From Roseburia sp. CAG:10041_57 (GTDB lineage: Bacteria; Bacillota; Clostridia; Lachnospirales; Lachnospiraceae): 64,000 nucleotides of DNA. The DNA is taken from NCBI GenBank assembly GCA_001916965.1, contig MNTL01000050.1:1-64000 (forward strand), given 5' to 3'. Shown here piece by piece: positions 41,512 to 50,582 of this stretch. Made by a program: the position numbers and the translations under genes. The notes beneath the pieces are model-generated. The model ran no database searches and had not been told where the DNA came from. It saw only the letters and a program-made list of their open reading frames with translations. How positions within the stretch are numbered: position 1 is the first letter of the stretch; each line of letters begins with the position of its first letter.

Positions 41512-43242
41512 TTACACATACCCGAATCCCAGTATGGTAAATTTCTTCTCTTCGTCTCCTGCTGCCATGCGGATTTCTACCGTATGCTCTTCTGCCTGTT
41601 CTTCACTGAATACCAGCAGCGGATTACAATGCGTCCATCCATTCTTATGCGGATCAGCAGTCAGCTTATATTTACCATCCACATACACATCTGCCTTTCC
41701 TACATCAATGGCAGCAGAATCCTTATTGATCAGGAATAATGCCCTGCAGGTTATTTTCATGACAAACGTGTCATTTTCTGTACTTTCTTTATACCAGTTA
41801 TTTGGAAACTGTGCCACAGGCTCCAGTCTGTCATCCATCTCCACTCGTTGAAGGTCTGTATCTATGCTGTCATATGCACCACAGCTTATGCTGATTCCCT
41901 GGGGAATCTGCTTCCTGTCAAGAAGCTTCACCTGTTCAAAGTCACTGCCCTTTCCCCATTGGTTCCGGATTGCAATACGACTGTCTAACCATTCATCTGT
42001 ATGGTCCGTTCCCTCATATGCTGCTGCCTTGTCCCACAGGTTCATGAGGCAGTCTGCCATGATACGATGTCCCATATTGCTGGGATGATATATATCATAA
42101 AAGAACTGATTCTTCGACAATACTCTGCCTTCTTCTCTGGTCAGGCGAAACTGCGGTGTAACCGCATTCTTAATGCTGACCATGGGCAATTCATAGGTCT
42201 CACCCACAATCGCAAGCCGATCCTGTAAATTCCAGTCATATGCAAATACTGCAAAAAGCAATACCACCGCCGGATGCCACGGCAATGCAAGAATCTTACG
42301 GACCAGACTTTCATAACATACGCCTTTTGTCTCATCGCCTTCATCATTCACAGCGAATTCTACCACTACAATATCCGGCTTAACAGTACCATCTCTCAAT
42401 ACATCCCTGTCAAAACGCAGCATTCCAAGCTCTGAGGGTGTACCGCCGACCCCGGCTTTTACAAAATGTACATTCTTACCTGTACCAAAATGCTCTGCAA
42501 AAGACTGATATGACCGATATGCATAGCTCTGGTGGTCAATGGGGATTGCACCTGCCCCCTGTGTAATAGAGCCTCCAATATAGGCAAGTGTCACATCCTC
42601 TCCCTGCTTCGCCTTATGGATTGCCGCCGCAAGCCTGGACATATTGCCGGTCTGCATCAGGGAACGTTCTATCATCTGGCTGTACGCAGGGCTGTCTGTG
42701 TCTACTGCTTCATCTTCCACAACCGGTGGCGCTGTATAGCCATCCTGCAGATAGAATCTGACACTGACTCTTGCCTGCAATCCACTCTGTGGAAATTCAA
42801 AACGAATCTGTCCAGGTTCTTTATCATCCTCTGACCATACTGCATCATCCAGTTCCAGGATACGCTCTGCGCCATCTCCCCATGTATCCAGATAAAGCGT
42901 TGTTCCCGATACATAAGGATCTGTCTTTCCATACATCTGAAATGCAAAACGTACCTTCTGTGTTTGTGACACAGGTGTCACAATATCAGCTGTTACACCA
43001 ATACTGTGCACCAGTTTACGAAACCCTTCGGTTGTCTTTAGAAGCTCCAGTATCTCTTCATCTGTCACATTTCCTGCTATCTGTGCACTGTTGATGAGCC
43101 TGTTATCATTCTCATAAATAAACTGAATGCCTCTGCCGTCTGTCTGTTTTGCACCGAATATCTCCTTCTCCTGCATAATATAGAAGAAGGGTCTCTTTCT
43201 GGTCGGATCCTTGGGTGCTGCCGGTCCCTGTATTGTCGTCAT
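41512..43242 (-). CDS. SGNH/GDSL hydrolase family protein
   Basis: A 576-residue protein with a central SGNH esterase domain. The catalytic block LAYIGGSITQGAGA contains the nucleophile Ser; GVGGTPSELGM gives the block II Gly, VVEFAVNDE the block III Asn, and YHPSNMGHRIMAD the Asp-x-x-His-type block V (here DIYHPSNMGH). N- and C-terminal regions are beta-rich and may bind carbohydrate. No signal peptide is seen. Substrates could be acetylated or acylated sugars. ATG 43242 follows AGGAGG. Confidence 0.8.
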   Translation of the reverse strand: MTTIQGPAAPKDPTRKRPFFYIMQEKEIFGAKQTDGRGIQFIYENDNRLINSAQIAGNVTDEEILELLKTTEGFRKLVHSIGVTADIVTPVSQTQKVRFAFQMYGKTDPYVSGTTLYLDTWGDGAERILELDDAVWSEDDKEPGQIRFEFPQSGLQARVSVRFYLQDGYTAPPVVEDEAVDTDSPAYSQMIERSLMQTGNMSRLAAAIHKAKQGEDVTLAYIGGSITQGAGAIPIDHQSYAYRSYQSFAEHFGTGKNVHFVKAGVGGTPSELGMLRFDRDVLRDGTVKPDIVVVEFAVNDEGDETKGVCYESLVRKILALPWHPAVVLLFAVFAYDWNLQDRLAIVGETYELPMVSIKNAVTPQFRLTREEGRVLSKNQFFYDIYHPSNMGHRIMADCLMNLWDKAAAYEGTDHTDEWLDSRIAIRNQWGKGSDFEQVKLLDRKQIPQGISISCGAYDSIDTDLQRVEMDDRLEPVAQFPNNWYKESTENDTFVMKITCRALFLINKDSAAIDVGKADVYVDGKYKLTADPHKNGWTHCNPLLVFSEEQAEEHTVEIRMAAGDEEKKFTILGFGYV

Positions 43243-43353
43243 ATCTGTTGCCTCCTGTCGTTTCGTTCTAATCACTGCTGTAGCAGTCTGTTACTTATCT
43301 ACAGCTTATCACGATTCACTTCAGGCTGCTTCTTACATATTGCCATCTTCTTA

Positions 43354-44409
43354 TCAAAATACGTAATTCTGTCTCTTCACTGCCCAACGCATCTTCGTAG
43401 ATCTGGCTCTGCCATTGTTACGGCATTCCTCTGCGCTTGGACGAATCACATCCTCTGCAATCTCACGAAAGATTCCTTCCTTATAATATTGCTTGAATGC
43501 TTTCTTTACCATCCTATCCTCCCCAGAGTGAAAAGTCAATATTGCAACTCTGCCATTGGGCGCCAGCACATCCGGGAGACTGTATAAGAATTGATCCAAC
43601 ACCTCAAATTCGCTGTTCACATCAATACGCAGCGCCTGAAAAACACGCTGGCAGCTCTTCTTCACAATATCCTTCTTTTCTTTATTCTCCGGTAAAAAAG
43701 CCAGTGCTGTCTCAATGGTTTCCCTAAGCTTCGTCGTTGTATCAATCCTATGCCCTTTCTTCATTTCTTTCATAATGGCAGATGCAATCTGTTTCGCATA
43801 GGGTTCATCCGAATTCTCAATGAACATACCAATCAGTTCATCTTCTGACACCTGTGTCAGTCTCTCGGCTGCACTTACACCTTTCTGGGGATTCAGTCTC
43901 AAGTCCAGTGGTCCATCCAGCTTATAGGAAAAGCCACGCTCCGGGTTATCAATCTGCATAGAAGAGACACCCAGATCTGCCAGCATAAAATCAAAAGGTC
44001 CATACTCCTGTGCCACTTTGGCAATATTGGCGAAATTCTCCTGTATAGAAGTGAAGACATCCTCTCCAAATCCTGCATCCTTCAGTCTCTGCGTGGTCTT
44101 CACGATCTCAATAGGGTCTACATCCAGCCCATATAGGTGTCCCTGTCCCTGCAACTGTTCCAGCATCTTTCTGGTATGTCCGCCATATCCCAGGGTGGCA
44201 TCCAGTCCCTTCTGCCCAGGCTGTATCTGCAGAAAATCCAAAATCTCCTTCACCATGATGGAAATATGCATTCCCGCCGGTGTTGATCCCTTGCTGATTA
44301 CTTTTGCCACTGTATCCGCATATTTCTCCGGGTTCAGTTCTTTATATTTCTCCTCGAACTTACGGGGGTGTGTTCCTTTATATCGTGGTCTTCTTTTATG
44401 TTCTTCCAT
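43354..44409 (-). CDS. Stand-alone RsmH-like 16S rRNA methyltransferase with N-terminal extension
   Basis: A 351-residue SAM-dependent methyltransferase of the RsmH (MraW) family, which N4-methylates C1402 of 16S rRNA. After a basic extension of about 45 residues (MEEHKRRPRYKGTHPRKFEE), the core shows GLDATLGYGGHTRKML (SAM motif), MLADLGVSSMQIDNPERGFSYKLDGPLDLRLN and VAILTFHSGEDRMVKKAF. The canonical gene usually lies in the mra/dcw cell-wall cluster (mraZ-rsmH-ftsL); here none of those neighbours is present, so this may be a paralogue with another target. ATG 44409 lies 13 bases after GGAAAGG. Confidence 0.85.
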   Translation of the reverse strand: MEEHKRRPRYKGTHPRKFEEKYKELNPEKYADTVAKVISKGSTPAGMHISIMVKEILDFLQIQPGQKGLDATLGYGGHTRKMLEQLQGQGHLYGLDVDPIEIVKTTQRLKDAGFGEDVFTSIQENFANIAKVAQEYGPFDFMLADLGVSSMQIDNPERGFSYKLDGPLDLRLNPQKGVSAAERLTQVSEDELIGMFIENSDEPYAKQIASAIMKEMKKGHRIDTTTKLRETIETALAFLPENKEKKDIVKKSCQRVFQALRIDVNSEFEVLDQFLYSLPDVLAPNGRVAILTFHSGEDRMVKKAFKQYYKEGIFREIAEDVIRPSAEECRNNGRARSTKMRWAVKRQNYVF

Positions 44410-44480
44410 ATTAATAACCATGCCTTTCCGCAGCCTGCAAACTTTGGACCGCAGGCACAAAGTTGCCGTGTGCAAAAACT

Positions 44481-44527
44481 ACCATATATGGTTTTTTCAT
44501 ATTCACTACTGGAAATATACCATATGG
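44481..44527. repeat. Pair of CCATATGG-type palindromes upstream of the RsmH-like gene
   Basis: ACCATATATGGT (44481-44492) and CCATATGG (44520-44527) are perfect palindromes in the divergent intergenic region between the RsmH-like gene and the Cache-EAL gene. They may be operators; no matching regulator is identified. Confidence 0.4.
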
Positions 44528-44582
44528 CTCTCAATATTACAACCGGCACAATTGGCATGTAGTTGTAATTTTCAAAAAACAA

Positions 44583-44610
44583 TTGCCCACTTCCTGAAAT
44601 AGTGTATAAT
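44583..44610 (+). promoter_or_regulatory. Promoter of the Cache-GGDEF-EAL gene
   Basis: TTGCCC (44583-44588) and TATAAT (44605-44610) with a 16-base spacer, about 40 bases before the ATG. SD AGAGGA follows. Confidence 0.65.
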
Positions 44611-44649
44611 TATATATATACTGTCTACTAATCAACAAGAGGATTACAT

Positions 44650-46887
44650 ATGACTTACAAAAAAATATCCAAACATACTTTTATCATTCTGATTTTCGCC
44701 TTGTCTATGGTCATACTGGCGGTATTCCGGTGTTCTTTCCTCATCCGTGATACACTGACCCTGGAAGTACAAAAGAACCTCAAAGATGTAACTGCCCAGA
44801 ATGCATTGACCGTAACCCAGGAGCTGACAGATAAGTTCAATCTGCTCAATAGTCTCAGCAATGGAATAACAGATGTCTCCAATGACAGCGAAGAATACAT
44901 TCAATATTTAAAAGTTTATACAGATACCTACCGTTTCAAGCGTATCGGGATTATCGACAGACAAGGCATTACAACGACTACAGACGGATACAGGCAGGAC
45001 TTGTCTTTCCGGGATTTCTATCAGGACGGCATGAAAGGAATATCCGGAATAACCAACAATATAACCGATGCTGTCGGAGATGTCCATGAATCCATTAATG
45101 TATTCAGTGTTCCTATCTATAATGCTCAGAATGAGATTGATGGCGTTCTCTATGCCACATACTGTACAGAGAATTTCAGCGAGCTTGTAAGTATCCCTTC
45201 CTTTGATAATCTGGGGATAAGCTGTATCATCAATCAGGACGCAGATTTTATCGCCATCTCGGACACTGCTCCCGATGACCTTCGCAATGCAGTTAATCTG
45301 ATGGATTATCTGCGTCAGTACAACGAAGGCCATGAAACAACAATTTCTGTTGTACGCCAACACATGGATGATGCTTCTGAACATGTTGGTTCTTATACCA
45401 ATCAGGATCAGCGCTATTATTATTGCATGGTTCCACTGCATAACCTCCGTTCAGACAGGCAATGGTTTCTTTTAACGATTGTGCCGGAACAGGTTCTGTG
45501 GAATATGGCAAAGCCCATTAATTTCTATGTCACCAGACTCATGCTTATCATATTTGCCATTTCAGCCTGCAGCATCATCCTTTTCCTGTATTTCTACCGT
45601 AAACAGAAGAAGGAACTGTTGGAACTGGCTTATAGTGATTCCCTGACAGGTGGGGACAACTTTGCTGCATTCCAGGAGAAACTGGCTAGGAACAACTATG
45701 GCAGGATTTACTATGTAGCCCTTGATATGCAGAACTTCAAGATTATCAACACTACCTGTGGTGTTACCAAAGGTGATGAAACTCTTCGTGAGATATGGAA
45801 GGTGCTTTGCAATAATCTGCATTCTAATGAGCTCTGTGCGAGAATCAATGCTGACCGTTTCTTCTTCCTGGTCTGCGAGCCTGATAAACCCAGTGTCGAG
45901 GTGAGACTTAATAAGCTGAATTCCGATCTGGAAGCAATCTCTTCCAGGTTAAATATCCCAAGGCTCTTCCCATTGATGGGTATATACGAAACCTCTGACC
46001 ATAAGGATCCAGAGCAGATATACGGTAAAGCGATTCAAGCAAAGTCCTTGATTAAGGGACTTCGTACCAGACATTATGCATTTTATGATGATCTTGATAT
46101 CGACCAGATCTCTGAAAACCACAAAATTGAAGATGATTTTGAAAGTGGTATCCAGAATAAAGAGTTTCAGGTCTGGTATCAGCCCAAGGTCGATCCGTAC
46201 ACTGGAAATCTTCTGGGCGCAGAAGCATTGATCCGCTGGATCAAACAGGACGGCAGCCTGCTTCCACCCGGCAAATTCATTCCACTTTTTGAGAAAAATG
46301 GTAATATTGCTGCATTGGATGAATATGTATTCCGTGCTGTATGTGAGCAGCAGCAGAAATGGCAGCATGACGGTATTCCGCTCTATCCTATTTCTGTAAA
46401 TATTTCCCGTATCAGTCTCTATTTTGGAGATATAGTACAGAAATACAAGGATATCATTGACAGCTATCATCTGGATGCCAGATATCTGCCCTTGGAGATT
46501 ACAGAAAGTGCAACGGTCAACAATTCAGAAATATCCAGTCTGATCGATCAGTTCCACAATGCAGGCTTCACCCTGTTACTGGATGATTTCGGAAGTGGTT
46601 ACTCTTCCCTGTCTTCTCTGAACGTCATGCATTTTGATACGATCAAGCTTGACAAGAGCCTGATAGATTATATCGGGGATTCCAATGGGGAGAAGCTGTT
46701 ACATTCCATTACCCATCTGGCTCAGAGCCTTGGCATGAACATTACTGCCGAAGGTGTCGAGACAGCCAAACAGGTAGAATTCCTGAAAGTAGAACATTGT
46801 ACAGACATTCAGGGCTATTATTTCTCCAAGCCACTACCGGTTGAACAATTTGTACAATTTATGAAAGAACATGGAGAGGCACGTTAG
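44650..46887 (+). CDS. Membrane Cache-GGDEF-EAL protein, probable c-di-GMP phosphodiesterase
   Basis: A 745-residue inner membrane signalling protein: helix 1 (about 8-30), an extracellular Cache-type sensor (about 35-285), helix 2 (about 297-317), a GGDEF-like domain (about 330-480) and an EAL domain (about 490-740). The GGDEF signature is replaced by NADRFF, so cyclase activity is unlikely. The EAL residues are intact: GAEALIRW, SVNISR, LEITES, LLDDFGSGYSSL, IKLDKS, AEGVE and IQGYYFSKP. It should degrade c-di-GMP in response to an external ligand. Confidence 0.92.
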   Translation: MTYKKISKHTFIILIFALSMVILAVFRCSFLIRDTLTLEVQKNLKDVTAQNALTVTQELTDKFNLLNSLSNGITDVSNDSEEYIQYLKVYTDTYRFKRIGIIDRQGITTTTDGYRQDLSFRDFYQDGMKGISGITNNITDAVGDVHESINVFSVPIYNAQNEIDGVLYATYCTENFSELVSIPSFDNLGISCIINQDADFIAISDTAPDDLRNAVNLMDYLRQYNEGHETTISVVRQHMDDASEHVGSYTNQDQRYYYCMVPLHNLRSDRQWFLLTIVPEQVLWNMAKPINFYVTRLMLIIFAISACSIILFLYFYRKQKKELLELAYSDSLTGGDNFAAFQEKLARNNYGRIYYVALDMQNFKIINTTCGVTKGDETLREIWKVLCNNLHSNELCARINADRFFFLVCEPDKPSVEVRLNKLNSDLEAISSRLNIPRLFPLMGIYETSDHKDPEQIYGKAIQAKSLIKGLRTRHYAFYDDLDIDQISENHKIEDDFESGIQNKEFQVWYQPKVDPYTGNLLGAEALIRWIKQDGSLLPPGKFIPLFEKNGNIAALDEYVFRAVCEQQQKWQHDGIPLYPISVNISRISLYFGDIVQKYKDIIDSYHLDARYLPLEITESATVNNSEISSLIDQFHNAGFTLLLDDFGSGYSSLSSLNVMHFDTIKLDKSLIDYIGDSNGEKLLHSITHLAQSLGMNITAEGVETAKQVEFLKVEHCTDIQGYYFSKPLPVEQFVQFMKEHGEAR

Positions 46888-46909
46888 GAATCCTAATGTG
46901 CCTCTTTCT
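46875..46909. terminator. Bidirectional terminator overlapping the stop codon
   Basis: GAGGCACGTTAGGA and TCCTAATGTGCCTC form a 14-position stem, one mismatch, with TTTCT beyond. The TAG stop of the EAL gene (46885-46887) lies within the left arm. The convergent SHOCT gene ends a few bases away. Confidence 0.8.
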
Positions 46910-46916
46910 ATCCTGA

Positions 46917-47870
46917 TCATCCAATCAGCTTTTGTTTCAATGCAGTGAACTCTTCCTGTGTAATAGCACCGGAATCCAGCAATGCCTTGTACTTGGCTAT
47001 CTGTCCTGCAACATCAGGTACTGCGTCAGACTGTGCCTTTTCCTGCTTATCATATGTAACCTTCGCATCCGGGTTCGCAATTCTCATCAGATGTTCTGCC
47101 AGATCACGCATTTTATCCACGCTGGTCTCGTAATCAATCAAATAGGAATCCGTACTTGGATGCTCTTTGTCAAAGGATGGAGCCTTGACCTTCCACTTTT
47201 TAGAACCCCAGTAAGCGTGTTTTAACACAATCTCTACTTCAAAGTTCTGGAATGGTCCTGCTGTGTTAAATCTTGGCTCTGACATTCTTACAGTAGAGCC
47301 TGAATCAGAATTAAGCACCGGCGGCAGTGCCTGATTAGGTCTGCTGGCATTCTGCTGCCTCTCCATCTCTTCCCGTCTTTCTTCTCTCCACTCATAGTCG
47401 CGCCGCTCTCTCATGAAATGCTCGATCTGTGGTTCCATCTCTTTTACACGTTCAGGTACTTTGCTCGTATGGCATTTCAGTCCATTCGCATCTCCCTCAA
47501 ACAGAGGCGCGTTATCTTCCAGAATCCTGAAATTCTTCAGATTATTGGATTCCATGACCAGGGATGTATCTATGCCGCTTAAACGAAACAGCCTGTGTGC
47601 AGTGTCCAGTACCAGTGCTCCGCTAAGGAACCCGAAATCATAACGGTAATCCTCCTTGAACACATCCCTCAATACCTGATTATCATCATAGTAATTCACG
47701 TACTGTACAAAACTCTTGACATCCATCTTATCCACTAACCCTGAAGGCAGGTCAACCTTGGCTGCACATTCCTTGCAAATAGGCATGCCTTCTACTGTTG
47801 TCGCCAGAAGACGCGGGGTAGGCTTTCCACATACAGGACAAAGCTTCTTATTATTCGTAAATAAACCCAT
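46917..47870 (-). CDS. Zinc-ribbon and SHOCT-domain protein
   Basis: A 317-residue cytoplasmic protein. The N-terminus has a four-Cys zinc ribbon (LCPVCGKPTPRLL and PICKECAAKV, about residues 10-40), as in DUF4428 proteins. A central beta-rich domain follows, with an Arg/Glu-rich helix (about 140-175), and the C-terminus is a SHOCT motif (AKYKALLDSGAITQEEFTALKQKLIG) typical of oligomerising or membrane-associated proteins. The function is unknown. It follows the secreted beta-repeat gene closely. Confidence 0.75.
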   Translation of the reverse strand: MGLFTNNKKLCPVCGKPTPRLLATTVEGMPICKECAAKVDLPSGLVDKMDVKSFVQYVNYYDDNQVLRDVFKEDYRYDFGFLSGALVLDTAHRLFRLSGIDTSLVMESNNLKNFRILEDNAPLFEGDANGLKCHTSKVPERVKEMEPQIEHFMRERRDYEWREERREEMERQQNASRPNQALPPVLNSDSGSTVRMSEPRFNTAGPFQNFEVEIVLKHAYWGSKKWKVKAPSFDKEHPSTDSYLIDYETSVDKMRDLAEHLMRIANPDAKVTYDKQEKAQSDAVPDVAGQIAKYKALLDSGAITQEEFTALKQKLIG

Positions 47871-47885
47871 AATGCTTCTTCTCCT

Positions 47886-49802
47886 TTAATCTATTAAAGT
47901 AGAACCGAATACAGAATTCAGATACAGACAGCCACAATATCCATCCTCATTCAACAGATCCATTACCGGGTAGCCGGCTGGAATCACTGTCTGATATGTA
48001 TTGCCGTTCCATTTATATATTATAACATATGTTATATCTGTTCTGTTACTGAATGCCGCAAAAGTCTTACGATTAAAGCTGATCAGATCATCTGCCTCCA
48101 GAATGCAGACACCATTCTGTGGAATTGTATTAACTACCTGCTGGAACTCCTGCTGTTTCGTAGAATACCAGGTCTGTGGAATTACCACGATTTCTGTATC
48201 CTCTGCAACTGTCAGTATGGATGTTTGCTGTGAAGCTGACGGTGTTACTGTACCAGGTGTTGGTGTCGGATTCGGGGTTGGTGTTGGATCCGTGGTCTGA
48301 TCCTGCTTAATTGACTTGAAAATCGCAGAGATATTGACACCGCCACCCTTTGGTACTGTTATCGAATAAGTACCATTGTCGTTTTTGATTACAGGTATAT
48401 TTTCTCCGCCTGCACTTACACTATCAACCTCATAGCCATCATTTGCCACAACACTGAATGTCAATGTCTGACCTTCCTTTGCTTTGGTTAATTCGTCTGC
48501 AATATTTATCTTACCATTGGAGGTATCCTGTTTTCTAATGGCATATTGGAGCTTTTCCATTAAGATCTTTTCAGCTAAATTACTCGCTTCTTTTAAACTA
48601 AGCCCTTCACTTTCTGTATACAGACGCAGTAAAGTATCTGCATTCATCTTGTAAACTGTCATTTCAGGTAGCGCCGCCAAGATTTTATCTATATCTTTAT
48701 ATTCTCCATAATTAATACTAATAGCAGTCTGGGCATCTATTGTACCAAGTTCAAGTTCGCCTGTTCCCTGGTCACCATATAGACTAAGAAGGATACCTAC
48801 ATCATTTGAGCTGATTTTTCCTAATGCCTGAAGCTTGGAACTGTTATCCATCCAGATTGCCAGTTTATTTCCTGATACATCACCCTTTACAGTTGCTTCT
48901 GCCTGCTCCAATATATCCATAGCACAGCCTTTTGTGGAATAGACATTACCATCTACTACAATCAATGCATCCTTGCCTGCAATATAAACAGCTTCTTTTT
49001 CAGATGATATATTACCGCCTACTTCTATATCCGCTTCTGACCCTGCTAATATCCCCCAAGCGTTCTTAGCTGTAACGTCCTTGGTAATTTTAATAGTACT
49101 TTCAGTCGTTTCTATTATGCCACCTAATGTTATTCCAGCATTGGAAGACACGCTTCCATCAATTGTGATGGTACTGCCTTTTCTTGCATTGATTGCTGAC
49201 CCTTTCTCAGAATGTACATCACCATTTACAGTCACATCTGATCCATGGGAATCAATAGCCCAGCCTTTTTGGGAAGTAACATTTCCATCTACGGTTACTT
49301 TGGAACCATTATCTGCCTCTACTCCATCTGCCCACTTATCAATATAAGTACCACCTGTTTGTCCTTCATGAGTCTGGTTATCACCTTTTGCTTCCACATT
49401 GCCAGTAACTTCTACTGTGGCATTGTTATTGGCACTGACTCCGGCACTTCCTGTACCACTTACGGTTACATTGCCCTTCACTGTCACTTTTGTATTACTA
49501 CCATCAGCTGTAACACCATCGGATGTCTCACCTGTTGTTGTTACATCACCCGTAACTGTAGTATTTTTCCCTGTTTCACCTACTATTCCTTCATTACTGA
49601 CTGTTGCTATATTTCTATTTTCTGCTGCCCCATCTTTTGCATCACTTTCTTTATTACTGTTATCATCAACCTGGGATTCTTCATAATCTCCACTTCCAAC
49701 AGTCTCATATGTACCATTACTTTCCTGTGCATATACATCTGTAACCGGTGACATAACAATTGCAACAATAAGTCCTAACGTCAACCATTTTTCTCTTTTC
49801 AT
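47886..49802 (-). CDS. Secreted beta-repeat protein with Pro-Thr linker
   Basis: A 638-residue exported protein. A signal peptide (MKREKWLTLGLIVAIVMSPV, cleavage near VYA-Q) is followed by an acidic low-complexity region and then about eleven repeats of roughly 22 residues (about 75-370) of the type VTVxGNVxxxxGxGIxAxxGS, predicting a right-handed beta-helix. A small repeat domain (LTFSVVANDGYEVDSVSAGG), a PTPTPNPTPTPGT linker and a 110-residue C-terminal domain follow. No LPXTG, lipobox or S-layer motif is seen. ATG 49802 follows AAGGGATAAGG; upstream codons belong to a repeat element. Confidence 0.8.
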   Translation of the reverse strand: MKREKWLTLGLIVAIVMSPVTDVYAQESNGTYETVGSGDYEESQVDDNSNKESDAKDGAAENRNIATVSNEGIVGETGKNTTVTGDVTTTGETSDGVTADGSNTKVTVKGNVTVSGTGSAGVSANNNATVEVTGNVEAKGDNQTHEGQTGGTYIDKWADGVEADNGSKVTVDGNVTSQKGWAIDSHGSDVTVNGDVHSEKGSAINARKGSTITIDGSVSSNAGITLGGIIETTESTIKITKDVTAKNAWGILAGSEADIEVGGNISSEKEAVYIAGKDALIVVDGNVYSTKGCAMDILEQAEATVKGDVSGNKLAIWMDNSSKLQALGKISSNDVGILLSLYGDQGTGELELGTIDAQTAISINYGEYKDIDKILAALPEMTVYKMNADTLLRLYTESEGLSLKEASNLAEKILMEKLQYAIRKQDTSNGKINIADELTKAKEGQTLTFSVVANDGYEVDSVSAGGENIPVIKNDNGTYSITVPKGGGVNISAIFKSIKQDQTTDPTPTPNPTPTPGTVTPSASQQTSILTVAEDTEIVVIPQTWYSTKQQEFQQVVNTIPQNGVCILEADDLISFNRKTFAAFSNRTDITYVIIYKWNGNTYQTVIPAGYPVMDLLNEDGYCGCLYLNSVFGSTLID

Positions 49803-49865
49803 GTTTACCTTATCCCTTCTATTCATCTCATTCCGGTATCTGCGAAATGCAATTTTATGTATACA

Positions 49866-50008
49866 GAATTGTATAGCTTTCACAAATGCATAAGCAGGCA
49901 CTGTGCAGCCGTCAGTACTTAGGCGCTGTATTTTAGCGTCTTATGTACTGCTACGAGCTGCAGCGTAGCGAGAGCGGCCTGTGTTGCATTGTAAAAGCTG
50001 TACAATTC
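49866..50008. repeat. MITE-like imperfect palindromic element, copy B
   Basis: Left end GAATTGTATAGCTTTCACAA and, on the opposite strand at the right, GAATTGTACAGCTTTTACAA are inverted repeats, followed by TGCA..CAGGC. Internal arms GTACTTAGGCGCT / AGCGTCTTATGTAC flank a TGTATTTT loop. The block CTACGAGCTGCAGCGTAGCG is also in copy A. The right end continues in similarity with copy A to about 50027. It lies between the beta-repeat gene and lemA and is non-coding. Confidence 0.7.
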
Positions 50009-50035
50009 GTGCCACGCTTTATACCCGTTTCGCAA

Positions 50036-50566
50036 TTACTTACATCTGATATTTTCCAGATAACTGCACTGTTGGAATCCCATGATGCCCGCAATCAGTT
50101 TTGCAGGTATCATACAGACAGCTCTGTTGAATTTGGTAACAGAATCATTATAGATGAGAGTACTGGTCTGCAGCATCCGTCCATAGCTGTCTACAGCTTC
50201 CATGAATTTGCTGTAGTCCTTATTCTCATTTATCTCGGGATGCTGTCTGACCATTTTCTCCAGCTCCTCCAGTACAGATTGAATCATCTTTTCCTGCTCC
50301 ATGACTTCACCTGTTGTAGATACTGATGTAATGACGCATCTGTGAAAGTTCACCTTGGCAATCAGATTACATGCCGTACGGACATCATAGTCTTTTGCCT
50401 GATTCAAAGCAGCTGCCAACATATCATAGCGTGAAGAAAGCTGTACCCCAATCTGATTTATGGCACTTTCAACATTTTCATTCATTACTGTCAGTCTGCG
50501 CCGGGTTGAAACCACCCAAAAAGAAAACAATGCAATCAGCAGAATAACAATAATCAGAATTTCCAT
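50036..50566 (-). CDS. LemA family protein
   Basis: A 176-residue membrane protein of the LemA family. A single N-terminal helix (MEILIIVILLIALFSFWVV) is followed by a long helical domain: NVESAINQIGVQLSSRYDML, then LQTSTLIYNDSVTKFNRAVCMIP and LIAGIMGFQQCSYLE, matching the family ending. The function of LemA is unknown. It follows the lipoprotein gene by 16 bases, so the two form an operon. The repeat element begins just beyond its stop codon. Confidence 0.88.
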   Translation of the reverse strand: MEILIIVILLIALFSFWVVSTRRRLTVMNENVESAINQIGVQLSSRYDMLAAALNQAKDYDVRTACNLIAKVNFHRCVITSVSTTGEVMEQEKMIQSVLEELEKMVRQHPEINENKDYSKFMEAVDSYGRMLQTSTLIYNDSVTKFNRAVCMIPAKLIAGIMGFQQCSYLENIRCK

Positions 50567-50582
50567 GCAGTGCTCCTTTCAA

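Noticed and set aside
47886..49802. Sortase-anchored surface protein
   Set aside because: No LPXTG-like motif or C-terminal hydrophobic helix is present.
49803..49901. 33 extra N-terminal residues of the secreted repeat protein
   Set aside because: The upstream codons come from repeat element copy B and nearby leader; a signal peptide starts cleanly at 49802.
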